From Streptomyces tardus (GTDB taxonomy: Bacteria > Actinomycetota > Actinomycetes > Streptomycetales > Streptomycetaceae): a DNA stretch of 63,743 bases. The translations under genes were made by a program, and so were the position numbers. The stretch is from NCBI RefSeq assembly GCF_018101125.2, contig NZ_JAELVF020000001.1:2871490-2935232 (forward strand). Direction: 5' to 3'. Below are positions 18,483 to 24,214 of this stretch, one piece after another (position 1 is the stretch's first letter; the number at the start of each line of letters is the position of its first letter). The notes beneath the pieces were generated by a model. That model saw only the letters and a list, made by a program, of their open reading frames with translations, had not been told where the DNA came from and did not search any database.

Positions 18483-19232
18483 TCAGCGGTAGAAGATGCG
18501 GCCCGCGTGCTCGGTCATGACCTTCTCGTTCCACTCGGTACCGCCGTCGACGTTGCCCGAGCGCAGCAGTGGGGGCGGCGTGCCCCGACGGGCGAGCTCG
18601 GCGGCGGCGGAGGCGACCGTCGCCTGGAGCAGCGCGCTGAAGACGATCGTGGACGCCGGAGCGAACGGCGCCGGGATTCCGGGTGCGGTGAGCGTCGCGT
18701 CACCGACCGGAACGTGGCAGTCCAGCACGAGGTCGCAGTGGTCGGACATGAAGGTGCCGGAGTGGTGGCGCGAGCCGGTGTCCGCGTACGCGCGCGAGGT
18801 GACACCGATGACGCGCAGCCCGCGGGCACGTGCGTGCTGGGCCATCTCCACCGGCAGCGCGTTGCGCCCGGACAGCGAGATGATCACCAGCAGATCGCCC
18901 TCCCGGGCGGGGCTGGCGTCGAGCACGGTGGTGGCGAGGCCGTCCACCCGCTCCAGCGCGCTGCCGAGAGTGGCGGGTACGACGTCCACGCCGACGGCCC
19001 CGGGGACGGCCAGCAGGTTGATCACCGCGAGGCCGCCCGCGCGGTAGACGACGTCCTGGGCCGCGAGCGCCGAGTGGCCGGCGCCGTAGGCGAAGACGCG
19101 GTTCTCCGCGGCGATGGTGTCCGCGAGGAGGGCGCCGGCGGCGGAGATCCGCTCGGCCTCCGCATCGCGCACCCGGGTCAGCAGTTCGATGGCCTGGTCG
19201 AAGAACCGCTCCGGCAGCTCGTGCTCGCTCAT
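18483..19232 (-). CDS. SIS-domain sugar-phosphate protein (NagS/SCO4393-like)
   Basis: A 249-residue single-SIS-domain protein from ATG 19232. Sugar-phosphate-binding features are [20 protein letters not shown] near residues 49-68 and the SIS core IISLSGRNALPVEMA with the Ser-x-Ser loop. Its position next to dmdR1 and its sequence type point to the S. coelicolor SCO4393 orthologue, which I recall being described as NagS, an aminosugar-6-phosphate enzyme needed for aminosugar sensitivity; that assignment is from memory. The promoter carries a DasR-like operator, which fits aminosugar control. Pieces of this gene are copied several times in the next 900 bases, but this copy is intact. Confidence 0.88.
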   Translation of the reverse strand: MSEHELPERFFDQAIELLTRVRDAEAERISAAGALLADTIAAENRVFAYGAGHSALAAQDVVYRAGGLAVINLLAVPGAVGVDVVPATLGSALERVDGLATTVLDASPAREGDLLVIISLSGRNALPVEMAQHARARGLRVIGVTSRAYADTGSRHHSGTFMSDHCDLVLDCHVPVGDATLTAPGIPAPFAPASTIVFSALLQATVASAAAELARRGTPPPLLRSGNVDGGTEWNEKVMTEHAGRIFYR

Positions 19233-19238
19233 GCGCCG

Positions 19239-19268
19239 ACATTAGTGGTCTGGACCACAGTGGAACAA
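19239..19268 (-). promoter_or_regulatory. SIS-gene promoter with DasR (dre)-like operator
   Basis: On the minus strand TTGTTC (19268-19263) and TAATGT (19244-19239) are spaced by 18 bases, a fair vegetative promoter 7 bases before the ATG. Between and overlapping them is TGTGGTCCAGACCACT (19244-19259), which matches the DasR consensus ACTGGTCTAGACCACT at 13 of 16 positions and is nearly palindromic. DasR is the GntR-family repressor of aminosugar genes in Streptomyces. Placement inside the promoter would let it block transcription. The same operator occurs again at 19395-19410 and inverted at 19621-19636 in the duplicated DNA. Confidence 0.6.
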
Positions 19269-19287
19269 GGGCGGGAACGGCCGGGAG

Positions 19288-19440
19288 GGCGGCGGAGATC
19301 CGCTCGGCCTCCGCATCGCGCACCCGGGTCAGCAGTTCGATGGCCTGGTCGAAGAACCGCTCCGGCAGCTCGTGCTCGCTCATGCGCCGACATTAGTGGT
19401 CTGGACCACAGTGGAACAAGGGCGGGAACGGCCGGGAGGG
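19288..19440 (-). pseudogene. Direct duplicate of the SIS gene 5' end and promoter
   Basis: This stretch repeats 19137-19289 base for base with a period of 151. It holds the first 30-odd codons of the SIS gene (starting at ATG 19383, [18 protein letters not shown]) and the whole promoter with a second dre-like operator. The copied frame runs straight into the promoter of the intact gene, so it cannot make a functional protein. Confidence 0.85.
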
Positions 19441-19725
19441 CGATCTGCTGGTGATCATCTCGCTGTCCGGGCGCAACGCGCTGCCGGTGGAGATGGCCCA
19501 GCACTCACGTGCCCGCGGGCACGTGAGTGCTGGGCCATCTCCACCGGCAGCGCGTTGCGCCCGGACAGCGAGATGATCACCAGCAGATCGCCCTCCCGGC
19601 CGTTCCCGCCCTTGTTCCACTGTGGTCCAGACCACTAATGTCGGCGCATGAGCGAGCACGAGCTGCCGGAGCGGTTCTTCGACCAGGCCATCGAACTGCT
19701 GACCCGGGTGCGCGATGCGGAGGCC
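19306..19725. repeat. Perfect 420-base palindrome (two 210-base arms, no loop)
   Basis: Bases 19306-19515 are the exact reverse complement of 19516-19725; position x pairs with 39031 minus x. The centre is GCCCGCGGGC, a 10-base palindrome that is also present in the intact SIS gene at 18818-18827. Each arm joins the SIS 5' end and promoter to an inverted internal SIS segment (19432-19515 matches 18823-18906, one substitution seen). The internal joint lies in the 9-base shared string CCGGGAGGG. A perfect palindrome of this size is normally unstable in bacteria. Confidence 0.9.
19648..19725 (+). pseudogene. Inverted copy of the SIS gene N-terminus
   Basis: On the plus strand the first 26 SIS codons start again at ATG 19648 with their own copied promoter and operator just upstream. 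After the codons for RDAEA the sequence leaves the SIS gene and enters 29 bases shared with 20085-20113, so the frame is broken. Confidence 0.85.
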
Positions 19726-19744
19726 TTGCGGGAGCGCTCGACCG
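19716..19744 (+). repeat. 29-base direct repeat, first copy (second at 20085-20113)
   Basis: The strings at 19716-19744 and 20085-20113 are identical, starting TGCGGAGGCCTTGCGGGAGC. The second copy runs smoothly into the dmdR1 leader and is probably the original; the first copy joins the end of the large palindrome to an inverted piece of dmdR1. The joint to dmdR1 falls in the shared string GCGCTCGACCG. Confidence 0.85.
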
Positions 19745-19873
19745 CCTCGCTCATCACGTGCTCCCAGCGGCACGCCTCGGCGTGGACCTGCTCCCACTCC
19801 AGGCCGATCACGTCCACCAGCAGGCACTCGGCGAGCCGGTGCTTGCGCATGACGCGGGTGGCGAGCACCCGGC
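19734..19873 (-). pseudogene. Inverted 140-base copy of an internal dmdR1 segment
   Basis: This is the reverse complement of 20402-20541 inside the intact dmdR1 gene, identical as far as I compared. It encodes part of the DmdR1 metal-binding region but has neither start nor stop, so it is a fragment without function of its own. Confidence 0.85.
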
Positions 19874-19877
19874 GCGG

Positions 19878-20059
19878 GCGGCCCAGGACGTCGTCTACCG
19901 CGGGGGGGGCCTCGCGGTGATCACCCTGCTGGCCGCCCCGGGGGCGGCCAGCAGGGTGATCACCGCGAGGCCGCCCCCGCGGGAGACGACGTCCTGGGCC
20001 GCGAGCGCCGAGTGGCCGGCGCCGTAGGCGAAGACGCGGTTCTCCGCGGCGATGGTGTC
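19878..20059. repeat. Imperfect palindrome from SIS-gene codons, ending in a direct SIS copy
   Basis: Positions x and 39880 minus x pair around base 19940 (arm core GGCCGCCCC / GGGGCGGCC), with mismatches at 19973 and 19983 among those compared. The left arm (19878-19939) is an inverted, and the right arm (19945-20059) a direct, copy of SIS codons at 19007-19121. Unlike the large palindrome, both arms differ from the intact gene at several bases, for example AACCTG changed to CACCCTG-type sequence and a run of eight G replacing GCGGGCGG. Confidence 0.8.
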
Positions 20060-20199
20060 GCGGCGAGGAGGGGGCAAAAGGCCGTGCGGAGGCCTTGCGG
20101 GAGCGCTCGACCGGGAAGTTGGACCTGCCGTGACTCAGTTGTCGGTGGGATGCGTCAGAATTGGGGCAGGGCCACGCCACGAGCTGACGAGGGGCACGA

Positions 20200-20895
20200 A
20201 TGTCCGGACTCATCGACACGACGGAGATGTATCTCCGCACCATTCTTGAGCTTGAAGAGGAAGGCGTTGTGCCCATGCGTGCCCGCATCGCGGAACGCCT
20301 GGACCAGAGCGGGCCCACGGTGAGCCAGACCGTGGCGCGGATGGAGCGCGACGGGCTGGTGCGGGTCGCCGGCGACCGGCACCTGGAGCTGACCGAGGAG
20401 GGCCGGGTGCTCGCCACCCGCGTCATGCGCAAGCACCGGCTCGCCGAGTGCCTGCTGGTGGACGTGATCGGCCTGGAGTGGGAGCAGGTCCACGCCGAGG
20501 CGTGCCGCTGGGAGCACGTGATGAGCGAGGCGGTCGAGCGCCGGGTGCTGGAGCTGCTGCGCCACCCGACCGAGTCGCCGTACGGCAACCCCATCCCCGG
20601 TCTGGAGGAGCTCGGCGAGCCCGGCGAGGCGGGCCCCTTCCTGGACGAGGCGATGGTCGCGCTCAGCGATCTCGACGCGGGTGCCGACGGCAAGACCGTG
20701 GTGGTCCGCAGGATCGGCGAGCCGATCCAGACGGACTCCCAGCTGATGTACACCCTGCGCAGAGCAGGCGTGCAGCCCGGTTCCGTGGTGACCGCGACTC
20801 CCGGCTCCGGCGGGGGAGTTCAGGTCGGCAGCGGCGGCGAGAGCGCCGAGTTGAACCCCGAGGTCGCCTCGCACGTCTTCGTCGCCAAGCGCTGA
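20200..20895 (+). CDS. dmdR1: Iron-dependent DtxR-family repressor, DmdR1-type
   Basis: A 231-residue DtxR/IdeR-type repressor from ATG 20200, with GAGGGG 8 bases upstream. The winged helix is at residues 5-70 ([20 protein letters not shown]). All DtxR metal ligands fall at the classical positions: Met10, Cys102, Glu105 and His106 for one site, His79, Glu83 and His98 for the other. A C-terminal FeoA/SH3-like domain follows. It should bind iron boxes when Fe2+ is plentiful and shut off siderophore genes. I see no iron box in its own leader. The position beside the SIS gene matches S. coelicolor SCO4394. An antisense frame covers the whole gene (see findings). Confidence 0.92.
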   Translation: MSGLIDTTEMYLRTILELEEEGVVPMRARIAERLDQSGPTVSQTVARMERDGLVRVAGDRHLELTEEGRVLATRVMRKHRLAECLLVDVIGLEWEQVHAEACRWEHVMSEAVERRVLELLRHPTESPYGNPIPGLEELGEPGEAGPFLDEAMVALSDLDAGADGKTVVVRRIGEPIQTDSQLMYTLRRAGVQPGSVVTATPGSGGGVQVGSGGESAELNPEVASHVFVAKR

Positions 20896-20931
20896 AGCGG
20901 GGTCGCGGGTCGCGCACTCCGCGAGAAGTCC

Positions 20932-20962
20932 GGGCTCCGGTTGCGCGCGCAGGCCGGAGCCC
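20932..20962 (+). terminator. Hairpin terminator downstream of dmdR1
   Basis: Perfect 9-base arms GGGCTCCGG (20932-20940) and CCGGAGCCC (20954-20962) around a 13-base loop, 37 bases after the dmdR1 stop. There is no U tract, as is usual for Streptomyces terminators. Confidence 0.65.
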
Positions 20963-21365
20963 TTCGGCCGGCGCGCGGTGCGCGGTGTCGGCGTTTGGCG
21001 GCCTGTGGGCGGGGCGAGTTGTGTTCCCGCGGGCCGGTGGCTGGCGTGCCCGGTGGCCGGGCGAGTGCCGACGGTGTGCGGTCGTGGTCCGGCCCGGTGT
21101 GCGGGGGTTCCGGAGCGCGCTGCGGGCTCTGCCCGGTGTGGGTGGGCTCTGTGCGGTGCGTGCGATGTGGCCCGGGGCGGTTCGACGGGGCGGCCCCCGA
21201 GGCGCGGACGCGAGGTGCGCGGGGGCATTGTGACGCCCAACGAGCCACTCCCGCCCCGAAGTTGACGTAAAGCTCCCTCTTTCTTCGTCGACCTGTCACC
21301 CTGGCGCTGAGAGCTTCGGGTGACGGGAGGCGTCATACGGGAGAGCTCGCGAGCTGTCCGGACGC

Positions 21366-21395
21366 GAGGCCCCGGCGGTGCTCCGCCGGGGCCTC
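21366..21395. terminator. Strong stem-loop, probably a terminator
   Basis: Arms GAGGCCCCGGCGG (21366-21378) and CCGCCGGGGCCTC (21383-21395) pair perfectly over 13 bases with a TGCT loop. It lies between dmdR1 and the hydrolase gene and could end transcripts from either direction. Confidence 0.65.
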
Positions 21396-21655
21396 GCCCC
21401 TCCCTGTCGCCTCCCCCGCTCGTACGGCCCGGAACCCCGAGCGTGCCGGGCCGTGGTGCTCCCGAGCGCGACGATTCCTCCCGACTTGTGTGGCGCTCGG
21501 CCCCGTTCGATGTCTTTCCCGGTGGTCCGCCACCAACCTCCGGGGGCTGTCACTCGAACGAGGGGTCTCGCCCCGTCGAGCCCTTTGTTCGAATAGAAGT
21601 TCGATACCGTGGGTCTGTGACACAGGCACACGAGGTCGACGGAGGAGGGATGGGG

Positions 21656-22621
21656 GTGTCAGCCAGCATGGTGCGCCGTACGGACGTCCTGGGAGCCGGT
21701 GGAGTCCGGCTCGCCGCCTGGGAGTTCGCGGATCCGCCGGCGGGCCGCCGACCGCGCCGGGCCGCTGCCGCGGCCGGCGGGCAGACCGTCGAAGCGGTGC
21801 GGACAGCGCTGCCGGGCCAGCGGAGTGCCGCGCCGCGGGTCGCCGAGCGCGAGCCCTCGGTGCTGCTGCTCCACGGGCTGATGGGGCGCGCCTCGCACTG
21901 GGCGGACACGGCCCGCTGGCTCTCCGAGCGGTACCGCGCGGTCGCGCTCGACCAGCGCGGCCACGGTCGCAGCGAGAAGCCCTCGGAAGGCCCGTACGAC
22001 CGCGAGGCGTTCGTCAGCGACGCCGAGGCGGCGCTCGATCAACTCGGCCTGGGGCCGGTGGCGTTGGTCGGCCATGCGATGGGCGCGCTGACGGCCTGGC
22101 AGCTCGCGGCCCGCCGTCCCGACCTCGTGCGCGCGGTGGTCATCAGCGATATGCGTGCCTCCGCGCTCGGGGAGCCCTCCCAACGCGCCTGGCGGGACTG
22201 GTTCCGGAGCTGGCCGCTGCCCTTCGGCTCGCTCGAAGAGGTGCAGCGCTGGTTCGGCGAGGACGATCCGGTGCTGGAGCGGCCGAGCCCCGCCCGTGGC
22301 CGCTTCTACTCCGAGGTGATGGTCGAGCGCTCCGACGGGTGGCGGCCGGTTTTCTCCCGGAGCCAGATGCTGCTCGCCCGCGAGCCCTGGGTGTACGACG
22401 CGCACTGGGAGGAGCTGGCCCAGGTCCGCTGCCCGGCGTTGGTGGTGCGCGGTCTGGACGGCGAATTGGGTCGGGCCGAGGCGCAGGAGATGGTCAGGGT
22501 GCTGCCCAGGGGCCACTACGCCGAGGTCGATGACGCGGGGCATCTGCTGCACTACGACCACCCGGGGGGCTGGCGAGCGGCGGTCGATCCGTTTCTCCGG
22601 GAGGCCCTGCGAGCCCCGTAG
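21656..22621 (+). CDS. Alpha/beta-hydrolase-fold protein without the nucleophile Ser
   Basis: A 321-residue protein. GTG 21656 has GGAGGAGGG at good spacing; GTG 21617 and ATG 21650 are in frame and possible. The fold is clear: oxyanion region VLLLHGLMGRASHW, ALDQRGHGRSEKP, a cap domain, then the acid region and VDDAGHLLHYDHP with the catalytic His. The nucleophile elbow, normally G-x-S-x-G, reads GHAMG, so Ser is replaced by Ala (codon GCG). Unless another residue substitutes, hydrolase chemistry should be lost; a lyase, binding or regulatory role is possible. It converges on the MerR gene with 7 bases between stops. Confidence 0.85.
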   Translation: MSASMVRRTDVLGAGGVRLAAWEFADPPAGRRPRRAAAAAGGQTVEAVRTALPGQRSAAPRVAEREPSVLLLHGLMGRASHWADTARWLSERYRAVALDQRGHGRSEKPSEGPYDREAFVSDAEAALDQLGLGPVALVGHAMGALTAWQLAARRPDLVRAVVISDMRASALGEPSQRAWRDWFRSWPLPFGSLEEVQRWFGEDDPVLERPSPARGRFYSEVMVERSDGWRPVFSRSQMLLAREPWVYDAHWEELAQVRCPALVVRGLDGELGRAEAQEMVRVLPRGHYAEVDDAGHLLHYDHPGGWRAAVDPFLREALRAP

Positions 22622-22628
22622 TTCGGGG

Positions 22629-23549
22629 CTACTCCCAGATCGCGGTGTCCGGGTCGACGCCGTGGGCGCGCGCGTTCGCGTCGACGATCTCGCGGAACCA
22701 GGCGGCGAGCCCGGAGCGCAGGGCGTCGTAGTGCGCGGAGCAGCCCGGATCTGCTTCGTACATCCGGGCCAGGCAGACCTGCATCTGCCGGCTGAGGGGG
22801 AAGTAGGCCGCGAAGACCTCCCGGTGCCGTTCGACGAGCCGGTTCGCCGCCGGGCTGCCGGGTGTTACGCCCGCCTCCATGGCGTCGCCGAGCGCGCGGT
22901 CGAGCCGGGCGACCGCATCGGCGACGGCCCGCCACTCCTCCGGCCCGCGCGCTGCCGCGCGTTCCGCGTACTGCTGCCACTGCGCTGTGTCCCCGTAGCG
23001 GTGGCGCGCCTGCGCGGGCCACTCCGGATTCCAGTGGGGGCCGAAGACCGCGGTCTGCTGCTCGGCGGTGAGCAGCAGACCGCGTTCATGGGCGTCGATC
23101 ATGCGGTCGAGCCCGGTGCCCAGCCTCCGCAGACGGTCGATCTTCTCGGTGATCCGGTCGCGTTGGGCGCGCAGTGCGTCGGTGACCCCGGTGGCCGGAT
23201 CGTCCAGCACCGACCGGATGCGGTCGAGGCCGAGTCCGATCTCGCGGTAGACGACGACGCGGTGCAGCCGTTCCAGATCCTCCGCGGTGTAGAGCCGGTA
23301 CCCGGCGGCGGTGCGCAACGACGGCCGGGCGAGGCCGATTTCGTCCCAGTGGTGCAGTGCGCGGACGGTCACGTCCAGGTGCGCGGCGACCTGTCCGACG
23401 GTCAGCCCGCTCCCGCCGTCGCAGCCGTGCCCGGCGGGTGCGTGCCCGGCGGATGCGTGGGAGTTGCGCTCCCCGGGCACGGTGCCGGGGCGGGAGGCGG
23501 GGCCGGAAGCCGGGCCGGGGCGATCGGTGGAGTGGTGCACGTTGCTCAT
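22629..23549 (-). CDS. MerR-family regulator with a TipAS-like antibiotic-binding domain
   Basis: A 306-residue protein from ATG 23549, which overlaps the stop of the upstream VOC gene (ATGA). After a disordered Gly/Pro/Ser lead of about 45 residues comes the MerR winged helix (LTVGQVAAHLDVTVRALHHW, TAAGYRLYTAEDL), a dimerisation coiled coil (residues about 110-165), then a C-terminal domain of about 140 residues with NPEWPAQARHRYGDTAQW, the TipAS type. TipAS domains bind thiopeptides and other peptide drugs; the Cys used by TipA for covalent capture is not obviously placed here. It likely controls its own operon and unlinked genes. Confidence 0.88.
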   Translation of the reverse strand: MSNVHHSTDRPGPASGPASRPGTVPGERNSHASAGHAPAGHGCDGGSGLTVGQVAAHLDVTVRALHHWDEIGLARPSLRTAAGYRLYTAEDLERLHRVVVYREIGLGLDRIRSVLDDPATGVTDALRAQRDRITEKIDRLRRLGTGLDRMIDAHERGLLLTAEQQTAVFGPHWNPEWPAQARHRYGDTAQWQQYAERAAARGPEEWRAVADAVARLDRALGDAMEAGVTPGSPAANRLVERHREVFAAYFPLSRQMQVCLARMYEADPGCSAHYDALRSGLAAWFREIVDANARAHGVDPDTAIWE

Positions 23550-24097
23550 TGTCCGGGTGGGGAGCCCGGATCGTCGGTGTGGGAGCTCTCCGGCGCGGTG
23601 ATGCCGATGGCGGCGAGGTTTCTCGCCTCCTCGCTGTCCGGGTCGAAGGGCTTCGCGGCGGTCAGGGTGATCCGTGCGTTCTCCGGTGTGGTCACCACCG
23701 CGTCCCGGGTGTTCCACGGGGTGTCGTACGGGCCTTCGACCGAACCCGGACGCAGGGCACGGCAGTTGGCGACCAGCTCGTCGAGCCGGCCGAGCACGCA
23801 GGCGAAGCTGAGACTCATGGCCGGCGCCTCTGCCGGGGCTTCCCCCGGCACCAGAAGCACGTCCTGGAACGCCCAGCGCCGCAGATGAACCAGTTGGTCG
23901 GGGATGCCGAAGAGTTCGAAGAAGTCCAGCCCGTGCACCCAGAACTCCACCGAGGCCGTGAGATCGCCCGTGGGGACGGTCGCGAACGCGGGCATCCCGT
24001 AGATGCCGCGGTAGGGCTCCGGCGGCACGGCGTCCGGCCCGGGCGCGGGCACGGGGCTGACCTCGAACGCGTTGTAGTAGTCGCTCATGGCCACCAC
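23546..24097 (-). CDS. VOC (glyoxalase/bleomycin-resistance) family protein
   Basis: A 183-residue protein from GTG 24097 (GGGAGG 7 bases upstream); the ATG at 24088 is an alternative. The core shows one pair of VOC beta-alpha-beta-beta-beta modules (MPAFATVPTGDLTASVEFW, GLDFFELFG, LSFACVLGRLDEL). Members bind metals and either act on small substrates or sequester drugs. It is the first gene of a two-gene unit with the TipAS-type MerR regulator, so drug binding or detoxification is the natural guess, though no substrate can be read from the sequence. Confidence 0.8.
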   Translation of the reverse strand: MVAMSDYYNAFEVSPVPAPGPDAVPPEPYRGIYGMPAFATVPTGDLTASVEFWVHGLDFFELFGIPDQLVHLRRWAFQDVLLVPGEAPAEAPAMSLSFACVLGRLDELVANCRALRPGSVEGPYDTPWNTRDAVVTTPENARITLTAAKPFDPDSEEARNLAAIGITAPESSHTDDPGSPPGQ

Positions 24098-24103
24098 GTT
24101 CCG

Positions 24104-24126
24104 GCCTCCCGCAGCGTGAGGGTCAA
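24104..24126 (-). promoter_or_regulatory. Candidate MerR-type operator upstream of the VOC-merR unit
   Basis: Reading the minus strand, TTGACC (24126-24121) is followed by CTCACGCTGCGGGAGG, where CCTC and GAGG are inverted around the centre. MerR regulators bind such dyads lying in an over-long promoter spacer. No convincing -10 was found, so this is tentative; autoregulation by the MerR product is the inference. Confidence 0.35.
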
Positions 24127-24214
24127 GCCCGCGGAGGGGGAAGCTCCCCGAAGCCCGCGGGCCGTACCCGTTCAGGCACCCGTACCCGTACCGGCGCCGG
24201 TACCGGCGCCCGGG

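Larger units (their letters stand above)
20896..21655. other. Intergenic stretch after dmdR1 with two strong hairpins
   Basis: No coding region is supported in these 760 bases apart from the antisense frame discussed under findings. The two hairpins are listed separately. The A+T-richer stretch 21584-21612 just before the hydrolase gene probably contains its promoter; TTCGATACCG is the most box-like part. Confidence 0.5.

Noticed and set aside
19895..20077. A 60-codon frame that looks like a SIS protein fragment
   Set aside because: It is not an independent gene: it is copied SIS sequence inside the rearranged block, with mismatches and no promoter or domain boundary.
19233..20115. An insertion sequence or integron-like element explaining the inverted repeats
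   Set aside because: Every piece is traceable to the two flanking genes; there is no transposase, no terminal repeat of foreign origin and no target-site duplication.
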